A stretch of 64,000 nt of DNA from Streptantibioticus rubrisoli (GTDB lineage: Bacteria > Actinomycetota > Actinomycetes > Streptomycetales > Streptomycetaceae). Below are positions 24,949-34,308 of this stretch, piece after piece (position 1 is the stretch's first letter; every line of letters begins with the position of its first letter). The stretch covers positions 1-64,000 of the forward strand of contig NZ_JANFNH010000022.1 in NCBI RefSeq assembly GCF_024436055.1, given 5' to 3'. The notes under the pieces were generated by a model, which did no database searches, was not told where the DNA came from, and saw only the letters and a list, made by a program, of their open reading frames with translations. The position numbers and the translations under genes were made by a program.

Positions 24949-25974
24949 ATGACCAGTCCTACTCAGGCAGCGACGGAGCCGGAGCCCGTTCCTGAGGACG
25001 CCACAGCGAACAGTTCCGGTTCCAAGATCGCCCCGGAACTCGTCGGGCGCTCCCCCAGGCAACTGGCCTGGCTCCGTTTCAAACGGGACCGGACCGGCAT
25101 TATCTGTGCCGTCATCGTCGGGATCTTCATCCTGATCGCGATCTTCGCGCCGGTGATCACCTCGCTGACCGGCAAGGATCCGTACAAGCTCTACGGGCAG
25201 GACGACAACCTGCTCAACTCCTACGGCTACCCCATCAAGCCCAACGGCGGCATCGACGGGAGCCACTGGTTCGGCATCGAACCCGGCCTGGGCCGGGACA
25301 TCTTCGCGCTGCTGGTGTACGGCATCCGCACCTCGCTGGGCATCGCGCTGTGCGTGACGATCCTGTCGGTGGTCGCGGGTGTGGCGGTCGGGCTGATCCA
25401 GGGTTACCTCGGCGGCAGGACCGACTACTTCGTCGGCCGGTTCTCCGACCTGATGATGTCCTTCCCGCAACAGCTGTTCTTCATCGCCTTCACCCCGGTC
25501 ATCGCCGCGGTGTTCGTCAAGCCCGGCGACCAGGAGTCGACGACCATCCGCTTCCTGGCGTTGGTGATCGTGCAGTTCCTGCTGGGCTGGATGAGCCTGG
25601 GACGCCTGGTACGCGCTCAGGTGCTGTCCTTGCGCGAACGCGAGTACATCGAGGCGGCCAGGCTCAGCGGCGCGTCGTCGTGGCGCATCATCCGCAAGGA
25701 GCTGCTGCCCAACGTCTGGAGCACCATCCTGGTCCAGTCGACCCTGCTGCTCCCGGTCAACGTCACCGCGGAGGCCGGTCTGTCGTTCCTCGGCGTCGGC
25801 ATGCAGAACCCCACGCCCGACTGGGGGTTGATGTTCCAGGACGCGGCGCAGTTCTACCAGTCCGACATCACCTACATGTTCTTCCCCGGCATCGCGATGG
25901 CGGTGTTCGTCATCGCCTTCAACCTGCTCGGGGACTCGGTCCGGGACGCTCTCGATCCCAAGACCATCCGTTGA
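24949..25974 (+). CDS. Peptide ABC transporter permease, DppC-like (cluster 1, BldKA position)
   Basis: Inner-membrane subunit of 341 aa. A polar N-terminus is followed by six hydrophobic helices; the first is IICAVIVGIFILIAIFAPVI. The ATPase-contact EAA-type loop EYIEAARLSGASSWRIIRKELLPN lies in the last third. A large outer loop after helix 1 (PYKLYGQDDNLL) is typical of DppC/OppC subunits. It is the first gene of a five-gene operon in the order permease, binding protein, permease, ATPase, ATPase, the order of S. coelicolor bldKABCDE. I chose ATG 24949 because family resemblance begins shortly after it. Identity to BldKA cannot be measured here. Confidence 0.9.
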   Translation: MTSPTQAATEPEPVPEDATANSSGSKIAPELVGRSPRQLAWLRFKRDRTGIICAVIVGIFILIAIFAPVITSLTGKDPYKLYGQDDNLLNSYGYPIKPNGGIDGSHWFGIEPGLGRDIFALLVYGIRTSLGIALCVTILSVVAGVAVGLIQGYLGGRTDYFVGRFSDLMMSFPQQLFFIAFTPVIAAVFVKPGDQESTTIRFLALVIVQFLLGWMSLGRLVRAQVLSLREREYIEAARLSGASSWRIIRKELLPNVWSTILVQSTLLLPVNVTAEAGLSFLGVGMQNPTPDWGLMFQDAAQFYQSDITYMFFPGIAMAVFVIAFNLLGDSVRDALDPKTIR

Positions 25975-26050
25975 GTGTCCAAGGTCGCCGCAGCCGGGTC
26001 CCGGCAGGCCGACTTCCAGGCAGTCGCAGATCAGTGACAGGCAGGAATCC

Positions 26051-27817
26051 ATGAGAATGCGTAAGACTCATTACGCCGCGGTGCTGGCGGTGGGGGCGCT
26101 GAGCCTGAGCGCGTGCAGCAGCGGGGGCGGCAGTGGCGCGGGCGGTACGGCCGACGTGGCCAAGCCCACCGTGCAGACCATCACCCTGGGCAGCGCGGCG
26201 GACTCCCAGGGGCCGGCGCCCGCGGTGGACGGTGCGAAGAAGGGCGGCACGGTCAACGACCTCGAGCAGGACGACTTCAACCACCTCGACCCCGGCCAGC
26301 TCTACGTCAGCAACCAGCAGGCGATAGCCCCGCTGTACAGCCGCACGCTGACCGGTTACAAGGTCGACCCGAAGTCCGGCTCCGAGAAGCTCGTCGGCGA
26401 CCTGGCCACCGACACCGGTGAGGCGTCGGCGGACAAGAAGACCTGGACATACCATCTCAAGGACGGCCTCAAGTACGAGGACGGCACGCCGATCACGTCC
26501 CAGGACGTCAAGTACGGCATCGAGCGCCTCTACGCGGACTTCGAGACCGAGGGCCCGATCTACGTCCAGACCTGGCTGTCGGGCCAGGACTACCGCAAGG
26601 TCTACCAGGGCCCGTACGGCGGCAAGGACCTGCCGGACTCGGTGATCTCGACGCCGGACAGCAAGACCATCGTCTTCCACTTCCAGGCCCCGCACGCGGA
26701 CGCCCCGTACGCGATGTCGATGCCGAACGTCTCGCCGATCCCCAAGGCCAAGGACACCAAGCAGAAGTACGACCAGCACCCGGTCTCCTCCGGTCCGTAC
26801 AAGATCGAGAGCTACAACGCGGGCAAGTCACTGGTCCTCGTCCGCAACGACAACTGGGACCCGAAGACCGACCCGATCCGGGACGCCTACCCGGACAAGT
26901 GGAACTTCGAGCTCGGCATCCAGGACCCGGGTCTCACGGAACGCCTGATGGCTGGTTCGGGGGACGACAAGGACGCGTTGTCGCTGTCCCAGTCCGCCGC
27001 CCCCTCCCAGATGGTGACGATCCTGGGCGACTCCAAGCTCAAGTCCCGGACCGTCAACCAGTACCAGCCCTTCGTCGAGGAACTGTCCATCAACACCAGC
27101 CGGGTCAAGGACCCGAAGGTACGCCAGGCCATCGCGTACGCCTTCCCGACCAAGCAGGTGCAGCAGGCGCTCGGCGGCGCGGCGCAGATGGACGTGGGCA
27201 GCAACCTGCTGAGCCCGACCATCGGCGGCTTCAAGCCGTACGACCCGTACGGCAAGCTGACCAACCCCAACGGTGACCCGGCGAAGGCCAAGGAGCTGCT
27301 GAAGGAGGCCGGGGTCTCCAACCTGAAGCTGACCCTGGCGTTCGCCAACACCCCGAAGTGGCGGAACTTCGGCACCACGCTGAAGAACGCCTTCGCCAAG
27401 GCCGGTATCGACCTGCAGCTCCAGTCGATCGACGCCACCTCGTACTACACGCTGGTCGGCAAGGTGAACAACCCGTACGACCTGTACCGCACCGGCTGGG
27501 GCGCGGACTGGGGCAACGGTTCCACCGTCATCCCGCCGGTCCGGGACGGCCGGATCATCGCGGACGGCGTGGCGAACTACACCCACATCAACGACCCGCA
27601 CGTCAACTCCGAGATCGACCGCATCAACGCGATCACGGACCTGAAGACGCAGCAGGCCGAATGGGAAAAGCTCTCCGAGTACATCCTGAAGAACGACTCC
27701 CCCTCCGTGCCGTTCGGCTACGACAAGTTCTTCAACATCTACGGCGAGGGCCTCGGCGGTGTCACGTTCCGTCAGGACCTCGGCGTCATCAACGCCAACA
27801 CCGTGTACGTGAAGTAG
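26051..27817 (+). CDS. Peptide-binding lipoprotein, SBP family 5 (cluster 1, BldKB-like)
   Basis: Extracellular solute-binding lipoprotein of 588 aa. The signal peptide ends in the lipobox LSACSSGG, so it is acylated at Cys and anchored outside the membrane. The SBP_bac_5 fold shows in HLDPGQLYVSNQQ, GLKYEDGTPITSQDVKYGIERLYADF, SGPYKIESYNAGKSLVLVRNDNWDP and VRQAIAYAFPTKQ. The opening after the lipobox (KPTVQTITLGSAADSQGPAPAVDGA) resembles the BldKB type rather than the binding proteins of clusters 2 and 3. It probably delivers an oligopeptide, possibly a developmental signal; the ligand is unknown. Confidence 0.92.
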   Translation: MRMRKTHYAAVLAVGALSLSACSSGGGSGAGGTADVAKPTVQTITLGSAADSQGPAPAVDGAKKGGTVNDLEQDDFNHLDPGQLYVSNQQAIAPLYSRTLTGYKVDPKSGSEKLVGDLATDTGEASADKKTWTYHLKDGLKYEDGTPITSQDVKYGIERLYADFETEGPIYVQTWLSGQDYRKVYQGPYGGKDLPDSVISTPDSKTIVFHFQAPHADAPYAMSMPNVSPIPKAKDTKQKYDQHPVSSGPYKIESYNAGKSLVLVRNDNWDPKTDPIRDAYPDKWNFELGIQDPGLTERLMAGSGDDKDALSLSQSAAPSQMVTILGDSKLKSRTVNQYQPFVEELSINTSRVKDPKVRQAIAYAFPTKQVQQALGGAAQMDVGSNLLSPTIGGFKPYDPYGKLTNPNGDPAKAKELLKEAGVSNLKLTLAFANTPKWRNFGTTLKNAFAKAGIDLQLQSIDATSYYTLVGKVNNPYDLYRTGWGADWGNGSTVIPPVRDGRIIADGVANYTHINDPHVNSEIDRINAITDLKTQQAEWEKLSEYILKNDSPSVPFGYDKFFNIYGEGLGGVTFRQDLGVINANTVYVK

Positions 27818-27958
27818 GAACCGCACCAACCGGGTTGGCGCGCCGGTCCCGCCCAACGGGGGCGGGACCGGCCGCCTCCGGCCGGATCGGCCTGGAACCC
27901 CTTCCCCTCCGACCGTGCCGCCGACGCCGACGGCGCCCCCTACGGAAGATCCCGACCA

Positions 27959-28936
27959 ATGCTCCGATTTCTCGTACGCCGGGTGCTCGGCGCCATCGTC
28001 ATCCTCATCCTCATCAGCGCAGTCACCTACTTCCTCTTCTTCGCCCTCCCTGCCGACCCGGCGCTGCTGTCCTGCGGCAAGAACTGCAATCCGCAGACGG
28101 TCGCGCTCATCCACCACAACCTCGGGCTCGACCAGCCGATCCCGGTTCAGTACTGGCACTACATGGTGGGTCTGTTCGCGGGTCGTGACATGCCGATCGG
28201 ACACTGCAACGCCCCGTGCTTCGGTTTCTCGTTCGCCAACCAGCAGCCGGTGTGGGACATCATCAAGGACCGCTACCCCACCACGCTGACCCTCGCCGTC
28301 ATGGGCGCGGCCATCTTCCTGACCATCGGTGTCGGGCTCGGTCTGATCTCGGCCGCCCGGCAGGGCTCGCTGTTCGACAAGATCGCCAGCGGAATCTCGC
28401 TCACCGGTCAGTCGGTGCAGATCTACTTCATCGGTCCGCTCGCCATCTACCTGTTCGCCGACAACCTCGGCTGGCTGGACCGCGGCCATGACGTGGACTG
28501 GGCGCACAACCCCGTCGGCTCGATCACGGGAATGATCCTGCCCGCGCTGGTGATGTCCGTGATCTTCTGGTCCAACTACAGCCGCCAGACCCGGTCGTTG
28601 ATGGTCGAGCAGCTCTCCGAGGAGCATGTGCGCACCGCCCGGGCAAAGGGCATGAACTGGCGGTATGTCTTCTTCCGCTACGCCCTGCGCGGTGCGATGG
28701 GTCCCATCATCACCATCTTCGGCATCGACCTCGGCTCGGTCTTCGGTGGCGCGATCATCACCGAGACCACGTTCGGACTGCACGGCATAGGAAACCTGGC
28801 GGTGGCCGCTGTGCTCCAGACCGACCTGCCGCTGGAGATGGGCGTGATGCTGTTCAGTGCCGCGTCGATCGTGCTGTTCAACGTCCTCATCGACGCCAGT
28901 TACGCCTTCATCGATCCGCGGATCCGGCTGGCATGA
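27959..28936 (+). CDS. Peptide ABC transporter permease, DppB-like (cluster 1, BldKC position)
   Basis: Permease of 325 aa with six membrane helices, starting MLRFLVRRVLGAIVILIL, the typical DppB/OppB N-terminus. The long extracytoplasmic loop contains GKNCNPQTV and GHCNAPCF, and its four Cys residues may form disulfides. The ATPase-contact loop is HVRTARAKGMNWRYVFFRYALR. It lies 141 bp after the binding-protein gene, and the ATPase gene follows 49 bp later. It should pair with the first permease to form the channel. Confidence 0.92.
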   Translation: MLRFLVRRVLGAIVILILISAVTYFLFFALPADPALLSCGKNCNPQTVALIHHNLGLDQPIPVQYWHYMVGLFAGRDMPIGHCNAPCFGFSFANQQPVWDIIKDRYPTTLTLAVMGAAIFLTIGVGLGLISAARQGSLFDKIASGISLTGQSVQIYFIGPLAIYLFADNLGWLDRGHDVDWAHNPVGSITGMILPALVMSVIFWSNYSRQTRSLMVEQLSEEHVRTARAKGMNWRYVFFRYALRGAMGPIITIFGIDLGSVFGGAIITETTFGLHGIGNLAVAAVLQTDLPLEMGVMLFSAASIVLFNVLIDASYAFIDPRIRLA

Positions 28937-28985
28937 CCGGACCGTCCGCCCCGCCCCACGCACCGCTTCCCAGGAGACCCCTCCC

Positions 28986-30065
28986 ATGACCACCCTCACC
29001 CAGCCCGAAGGGCAGGCGTCGCCCCAGGACGCGGGCGCTCCGTTCCTCTCCGTGCGTGACCTGTACGTCCAGTTCGCCACCGAGGACGGAACCGTCAAGG
29101 CGGTGGACGGACTCTCCTTCGACCTGGAGCGCGGTAAGACGCTCGGCATCGTCGGCGAGTCCGGATCCGGCAAGTCCGTCACCAACCTCGCCGTCCTCGG
29201 CCTGCACAACCCGCGCAACACCACCATCAGCGGCGAGATCATGCTGGACGGCCAGGAGTTGACCGGTGCGCCGAACAGGACGCTGGAGAAGCTGCGCGGC
29301 AACAAGATGGCGATGATCTTCCAGGACTCGCTGACCGCGCTCTCCCCGTACTACACCGTCGGCCGACAGATCGCCGAGCCGTTCCGCAAGCACACCGGCG
29401 CCAGCAAGAAGGAGGCGCGGGACCGGGCGATCGAGATGCTGCGCAAGGTCGGCATCCCGCAGCCGCAGACCCGGGTGGACGACTTCCCGCACCAGTTCTC
29501 CGGCGGTATGCGGCAGCGCGCGATGATCGCGCTCGCACTGGTCTGCGATCCGGAACTGCTGATCGCCGACGAGCCGACCACCGCACTGGACGTCACCGTC
29601 CAGGCGCAGATCCTCGACCTGCTCAGGGACCTGCAGCAGGAGACCGGCACCGCGATCATCTTCATCACCCATGACCTGGGTGTGGTGGCCAACGTCTGCG
29701 ACGACGTGCTGGTGATGTACGCCGGGCGGTGCGTGGAGCGGGGCAGTGTCCGGGAGATCCTGAAGACCCCGCAACACCCTTACGCCTGGGGGTTGTTGAG
29801 CTCCATCCCACGGCTGTCCGCCTCGGTGGATGTGCCGTTGCAGCCGATCAAGGGCACCCCGCCGAGTCTGCTCAACCCGCCGTCCGGCTGCCCGTTCCAT
29901 CCGCGCTGCGCGTTCCGCGACGAGGTGGACGGCACGCTGTGCCAGGACGAGCGTCCGCCACTCGTGCTGGACCACGGCAGGGGGTCCGCCTGCCATCTCG
30001 CGGCCGAGCAGAAGCAGTCCATCTTCGCCGAGCGGATCCAGCCGTTGCTGGGCCGAGCAGGCTGA
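28986..30065 (+). CDS. Peptide ABC transporter ATPase, DppD-like (cluster 1, BldKD position)
   Basis: ATP-binding subunit of 359 aa. Walker A is GESGSGKSV, the signature [15 protein letters not shown], and Walker [17 protein letters not shown] with switch His in FITHDLGVV. The C-terminal oligopeptide/dipeptide extension has a cysteine pattern ([12 protein letters not shown] and GTLCQDE) known in DppD/OppD to bind an iron-sulfur cluster in some members. The ATG at 28986 begins MTTLTQPEG and is behind a weak AGGAGACC. It forms a heterodimer with the next gene product. Confidence 0.94.
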   Translation: MTTLTQPEGQASPQDAGAPFLSVRDLYVQFATEDGTVKAVDGLSFDLERGKTLGIVGESGSGKSVTNLAVLGLHNPRNTTISGEIMLDGQELTGAPNRTLEKLRGNKMAMIFQDSLTALSPYYTVGRQIAEPFRKHTGASKKEARDRAIEMLRKVGIPQPQTRVDDFPHQFSGGMRQRAMIALALVCDPELLIADEPTTALDVTVQAQILDLLRDLQQETGTAIIFITHDLGVVANVCDDVLVMYAGRCVERGSVREILKTPQHPYAWGLLSSIPRLSASVDVPLQPIKGTPPSLLNPPSGCPFHPRCAFRDEVDGTLCQDERPPLVLDHGRGSACHLAAEQKQSIFAERIQPLLGRAG

Positions 30066-30086
30066 TCAGGAGCCGAGGAAACACCG

Positions 30087-31217
30087 ATGAGCGAGCCCAC
30101 GTTGTCCGGGGAGCACAGCCCCGAGCCCGCGAAGCCCAACCTGGCCAAGCCCGCGGCCGAACGGCCGGCCGGTGAGCCGCTGTTGGAGGTGTCCGGGGTC
30201 ACCAAGCACTTCCCCGTGCTGGACGGTTTCCTGTTCAAACGGCAGGTCGGCGCCGTACAGGCGGTGGACGGGGTGGACTTCGACGTACGGGCGGGCGAGT
30301 CCCTCGGCCTGGTCGGCGAGTCGGGGTGCGGCAAGTCCACCACCGGGCGGCTGGTGACCCGGCTGCTGGAGCCGACCGCGGGCAGGATCTCCTACCGCGG
30401 GCAGGACATCACCCACGCCAACCGCAAGGAACTCGCGCCGATCCGCTCCGAGATCCAGATGATCTTCCAGGATCCGTACGCCTCGCTCAATCCGCGGCAG
30501 ACCGTCGGCAGCATCATCTCCGGACCGATGGAGATCAACGGGATCAACCCGCCCGGCGGCCGGGAGAAGCGGGTCCGCGAGCTGCTGGAGATCGTCGGAC
30601 TCAACCCCGAGCACTACAACCGCTTCCCGCACGAGTTCTCCGGTGGCCAGCGGCAACGCATCGGTGTGGCCAGGGCGTTGGCGCTGGAGCCCAAGCTGAT
30701 CGTGGCCGACGAGCCGGTGTCGGCGCTGGATGTGTCCATCCAGGCGCAGGTGGTCAACCTGCTGCAGGACCTCCAGCGGGAGATGGGCATCGCCTTCCTG
30801 TTCATCGCCCATGACCTGGCCATCGTGCGGCACTTCTCGCAGCGGGTCGCGGTGATGTACCTGGGGAAGATCGTGGAGATCGGGGACCGGGCGGACATCT
30901 ACGAGGGGCCGCGGCACCCCTACACCCATGCGCTGCTGTCGGCCGCGCCGGAGGCCGACCCCGACGACGACCGGGAGCGCATCCGGCTGGCCGGGGACGT
31001 GCCGTCGCCGATCAACCCGCCGTCCGGTTGCCGGTTTAGGACCCGGTGCTGGAAGGCGCGGGAGAAGTGTGCGGACGTGGAGCCGCCTTTGGTGCGGCTC
31101 CATGGGAACGGGGAGGGGCACCTCACCGCCTGCCACTTTCCGGAGGAGCCCACCACCGCGGGGCGCGAGCAGGACGTGATCCTGGACCCGGCACTGGCGG
31201 CCATCGAGGAGGCGTAA
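30087..31217 (+). CDS. Peptide ABC transporter ATPase, DppF-like (cluster 1, BldKE position)
   Basis: Second ATPase of the importer (376 aa). Walker A is GESGCGKST, the signature [15 protein letters not shown], and Walker [17 protein letters not shown] with FIAHDLAIV. The C-terminal extension has the cysteine-rich [19 protein letters not shown] Pro/Lys/Ala-rich N-terminal tail of about 30 residues precedes the fold. The start has GAGGAA 7 nt upstream and is 21 bp after the preceding stop. A strong hairpin follows the gene, so the operon ends here and faces the convergent cluster 2. Confidence 0.94.
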   Translation: MSEPTLSGEHSPEPAKPNLAKPAAERPAGEPLLEVSGVTKHFPVLDGFLFKRQVGAVQAVDGVDFDVRAGESLGLVGESGCGKSTTGRLVTRLLEPTAGRISYRGQDITHANRKELAPIRSEIQMIFQDPYASLNPRQTVGSIISGPMEINGINPPGGREKRVRELLEIVGLNPEHYNRFPHEFSGGQRQRIGVARALALEPKLIVADEPVSALDVSIQAQVVNLLQDLQREMGIAFLFIAHDLAIVRHFSQRVAVMYLGKIVEIGDRADIYEGPRHPYTHALLSAAPEADPDDDRERIRLAGDVPSPINPPSGCRFRTRCWKAREKCADVEPPLVRLHGNGEGHLTACHFPEEPTTAGREQDVILDPALAAIEEA

Positions 31218-31230
31218 GCGGTCGCGGGGC

Positions 31231-31273
31231 GGGGCCGGGGGCTCCGGACCCGCACCCCTCCGCCCCCGGCCCC
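31231..31273. terminator. Bidirectional terminator between importer clusters 1 and 2
   Basis: GGGGCCGGGGGC at 31231-31242 is exactly complementary to 31262-31273 (12 bp, 19-nt loop). It lies 13 bp after the cluster 1 stop and 41 bp from the cluster 2 stop. Confidence 0.8.
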
Positions 31274-31314
31274 TCACGTGCGTCGTTGGCTGAAGGCGAG
31301 GTCGGACGAACCCC

Positions 31315-32346
31315 CTACCCCGCCGTAGCCGCGCAGTCCCGTTCCGCCGCGAAGTGGCACGCGCTATCGTGCGCCGCGGGCCCGCCCGACTCGCGGAGAT
31401 GCGGAGGTACCGCCAGCAAGGGGACCTCCACCACGCACCGCTCCTGCGCCTTCCAGCACCGGGTGCGGAACCGGCAGCCGGACGGAATGTCCGCTGGCGA
31501 CGGCACATCCCCGGCGAGGATGATCCGCTCCCGCCCCTCCCGGCGCGAGGGATCCGGCACCGGCACGGCCGAAAGCAGTGCCTGGGTGTACGGATGTGTC
31601 GGATGCTCGTAGATCTGTTCCTCGTCGCCGGTCTCCACGATCTTGCCGAGATACATCACCGCGACCCGGTCGGAGATATGCCGCACGATGGACAGGTCGT
31701 GCGCGATAAAGATGTAGGAGAGGTTGAACTCCTTCTGGAGTCGGGTCATGAGATTGATGACCTGCGCCTGGATGGATACATCCAGTGCCGAGACCGGCTC
31801 GTCGCAGATGATGATCTCCGGGTTGAGGGCCAACCCCCGTGCGATGCCGATGCGTTGCCGCTGCCCGCCGGAGAACTGGTGCGGATACCGGTTGATGTAC
31901 TCCGGGTTGAGACCGACGACATCCAGCAACTCCTGTACCCGGCGGCGGCGTTCACCCTTCGGGGCGGCCTCGGGATGGATCTCGAAGGGCTCGCCGATGA
32001 TGTCCCCCACGGTCATCCGCGGGTTGAGGGAGGTATAGGGGTCCTGGAACACCATCTGGATGTTGCGCCGCACGGCCTTGAGCGCCTTGCCGGACAGCCT
32101 GGTGATGTCCTCGCCCTTGAGCAGGATCCGCCCCGCGGTCGGCTCCTCAAGCCGCATCAGCAGCTTGGCCACCGTCGACTTGCCGCAGCCCGACTCGCCC
32201 ACGATGCCCAGCGTCTCGCCCTGGAAGAGGTCGAAGTCCACCCCGTCCACGGCCTTGACCGCGCCGATCTGCTTCTTGAAGACGATCCCCCGCGTCAGCG
32301 GAAAGTACTTGACCAGGTCCCGCACCTGGAGGATGGCCTCAGCCAC
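31315..32346 (-). CDS. Peptide ABC transporter ATPase, DppF-like (cluster 2)
   Basis: ATPase of 343 aa with Walker [10 protein letters not shown], signature [17 protein letters not shown] and Walker [26 protein letters not shown] follows, and the cysteine-rich tail is [16 protein letters not shown]. Its GTG at 32346 lies 8 bp inside the end of the upstream ATPase gene, with GGAAGGAGA before it. The cluster 3 copy is nearly the same, including the overlap, but starts with ATG. It is the last gene of its operon. Confidence 0.93.
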   Translation of the reverse strand: MAEAILQVRDLVKYFPLTRGIVFKKQIGAVKAVDGVDFDLFQGETLGIVGESGCGKSTVAKLLMRLEEPTAGRILLKGEDITRLSGKALKAVRRNIQMVFQDPYTSLNPRMTVGDIIGEPFEIHPEAAPKGERRRRVQELLDVVGLNPEYINRYPHQFSGGQRQRIGIARGLALNPEIIICDEPVSALDVSIQAQVINLMTRLQKEFNLSYIFIAHDLSIVRHISDRVAVMYLGKIVETGDEEQIYEHPTHPYTQALLSAVPVPDPSRREGRERIILAGDVPSPADIPSGCRFRTRCWKAQERCVVEVPLLAVPPHLRESGGPAAHDSACHFAAERDCAATAG

Positions 32347-33319
32347 CGAGGGTCTCCTTCCAGAAGTGGCAGGCACTGCCGCGCTTCGGCCCCACCTCGT
32401 ACAGCGGTGGCTCGTCGGTACGGCAGACCTCCTGCGCCATCGGGCAGCGCGGATGGAACGGGCAGCCCGGTGGGATCCGCAGCAGGCTGGGCGGCAGGCC
32501 CTTGATCGCGTAGAGCTCCTGGCCCTTCTGGTCCAGCCGGGGAATCGAGTCCAACAGGCCCTTGGTATACGGGTGGGCGGGCCGTTGATAGATCTGGTGC
32601 ACGGGGGCGGTCTCCACGATCCGGCCCGCGTACATCACCGCGATCTTGTCGGCGACATCCGCCACCACACCCAGGTCATGGGTGATCAGGATCAGGCCCA
32701 TCCGCATCTCGCGTTGCAATTCCGCCAGGAGTTCCATCACCTGGGCCTGGACGGTCACATCCAGCGCGGTGGTGGGCTCATCGGCGATGATCAGGTCCGG
32801 CTCCAGGGCCATCGCCATGGCGATCATGATGCGCTGCCGCATACCGCCGGAGAACTGGTGCGGATAGTCCCCCACCCGCTGCCTCGCCGCCGGGATGCGC
32901 ACCCGGTCCATCAGCTCGACGGCCCGCGCGCGGGCGTCCCTGCGGGAGAGCCCCCGGTGCACCACGAACATCTCACCGAGTTGGTCCCCCACGCTCAGCA
33001 CCGGGTTGAGCGCGGACAGCGCGTCCTGGAAGATCATCGCCATCCTGGCGCCGCGCAGTACGCGGCGCGCCTCCCGGTGCAGCGAGAGAACGTCGGCGCC
33101 CTGGAAGAAGATCCTGCCGCGGGTGATGTGCCCGGGCGGTGAGTCCAGGATGCCCATGATGGCCTGCGCGGTCACCGACTTCCCCGAGCCCGACTCACCG
33201 AGCACCGCCAGCGTCTCGCCCGCGTTCACCGAGTAGTTGACGCCGTTGACCGCCTTGGCCACCCCGTCCCGGGTGCGGAACTCCACGTGCAGGTCGCGTA
33301 CGTCCAGCAATGTGTCCAA
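32339..33319 (-). CDS. Peptide ABC transporter ATPase, DppD-like (cluster 2)
   Basis: ATPase of 326 aa. Walker A is GESGSGKSV, the signature [17 protein letters not shown], Walker [17 protein letters not shown], and the tail cysteines lie in [12 protein letters not shown]. The start is TTG 33319 ([14 protein letters not shown]) with GAGGAG 7 nt upstream. The cluster 3 paralogue begins 16 residues earlier with MTTLEKAGPEQ, a segment absent here. An overlap of 8 bp couples it to the next ATPase. Residues 5-326 closely match the paralogue. Confidence 0.93.
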   Translation of the reverse strand: MDTLLDVRDLHVEFRTRDGVAKAVNGVNYSVNAGETLAVLGESGSGKSVTAQAIMGILDSPPGHITRGRIFFQGADVLSLHREARRVLRGARMAMIFQDALSALNPVLSVGDQLGEMFVVHRGLSRRDARARAVELMDRVRIPAARQRVGDYPHQFSGGMRQRIMIAMAMALEPDLIIADEPTTALDVTVQAQVMELLAELQREMRMGLILITHDLGVVADVADKIAVMYAGRIVETAPVHQIYQRPAHPYTKGLLDSIPRLDQKGQELYAIKGLPPSLLRIPPGCPFHPRCPMAQEVCRTDEPPLYEVGPKRGSACHFWKETLGG

Positions 33320-33330
33320 CGGACGTCTCC

Positions 33331-34308
33331 TCAGCGCAGCTTGGGGTCGAGGGCGTCGCGTACCGCGTCGCCGAGCATGATGAACGCGAGCACCGTGACG
33401 CTCAGCGCGGCGGCGGGCCACAGCAGCATGTGGGGTGCGTCGCGGATCTGGGTGGAGGCCGAGGAGATGTCGATCCCCCAGGAGACGGTGGGCGGTTTCA
33501 GGCCCACCCCGAGGAAGGACAGCGTCGCCTCAAGGGAGATGTACGTGCCCAGCGCGATGGTGGCCACCACGATCACCGGTGCGACCGCGTTGGGCGCGAT
33601 GTGCCGCAGCAGCATCCGGGTGGGCCCGGCGCCGAGCGCACGCGCGGCCTGTACGTAGTCGTTCTGCTTCGCGGTGATCACCGCGCCGCGGGCGATACGC
33701 GCGATCTGCGGCCAGCCCAGCAGCACGATGAAGCCGACCACCGGCCAGACCGTGGTGTTGGTGACCACGGAGAGGAAGACCAGGCCGCCGAGGATGATCG
33801 GGATGCCGAAGAAGATGTCGCTGATCCGGGAGAGCAGCGCGTCCCACCAGCCGCCGAAGAATCCGGCGAACCCGCCGAGGATGCTGCCGAGCAACGCGGC
33901 CCCGGCCGTGGCGCACACGCCCACGGTGACCGAGGCCCGGGCACCGTAGACGGTACGGGTGTAGACGTCGCAGCCCTGGGTGTCGAAGCCGAAGGGGTGG
34001 CCGGGCGCCGGCCCCAACTGCGACATGTTGATGTCGCAGGCCAGTGGATTTCCGGTGGCGATCAGTTGCGGCCAGATGGCGATCAGGACCAGAAAGAGGA
34101 TGAGCAGCGCGGAGACGATGAAGATCGGGTTGCGGCGCAGGTCGTGCCAGGCGTCCGACCACAGGCTGCGCGCCCGCGCGCTGGGCCCGGTGGCCTGGCC
34201 GATGGACGCCGCCTCGGTGGCGGCGAACTCCATGGCACCGCCCGCACCGGCTTGGCCGACCGCCTCGGTCGAGGTTCTTCCGTTGGGCTGGTCGAGTTGC
34301 TCAGGCAT
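33331..34308 (-). CDS. Peptide ABC transporter permease, DppC-like (cluster 2)
   Basis: Permease of 325 aa. A polar N-terminal tail of about 55 residues is longer than in the cluster 3 paralogue. The hydrophobic helices begin with IFIVSALLILFLVLIAIW. The outer loop contains PFGFDTQGCDVYTRT, and the ATPase-contact loop is YVQAARALGAGPTRMLLRHI. The ATG at 34308 overlaps the DppB-like stop by 8 bp, and the next gene starts 11 bp downstream. This tight packing is shared with cluster 3. Confidence 0.93.
   Translation of the reverse strand: MPEQLDQPNGRTSTEAVGQAGAGGAMEFAATEAASIGQATGPSARARSLWSDAWHDLRRNPIFIVSALLILFLVLIAIWPQLIATGNPLACDINMSQLGPAPGHPFGFDTQGCDVYTRTVYGARASVTVGVCATAGAALLGSILGGFAGFFGGWWDALLSRISDIFFGIPIILGGLVFLSVVTNTTVWPVVGFIVLLGWPQIARIARGAVITAKQNDYVQAARALGAGPTRMLLRHIAPNAVAPVIVVATIALGTYISLEATLSFLGVGLKPPTVSWGIDISSASTQIRDAPHMLLWPAAALSVTVLAFIMLGDAVRDALDPKLR

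Noticed and set aside
24523-26052. 509-aa minus-strand open frame over the first cluster 1 permease
   Set aside because: Antisense to a membrane protein gene and into its promoter region; low complexity.
26828-29305. 825-aa open frame on the minus strand opposite the cluster 1 binding protein and permease
   Set aside because: It lies antisense to well-supported genes and has the skewed Arg/Gly/Val/His composition of high-GC shadow frames. It shows no domain.
24949-31217. Naming cluster 1 genes bldKA to bldKE outright
   Set aside because: Gene order and the binding-protein N-terminus fit, but other peptide importers can share this order and orientation differs from S. coelicolor, so symbols need phylogenetic support.
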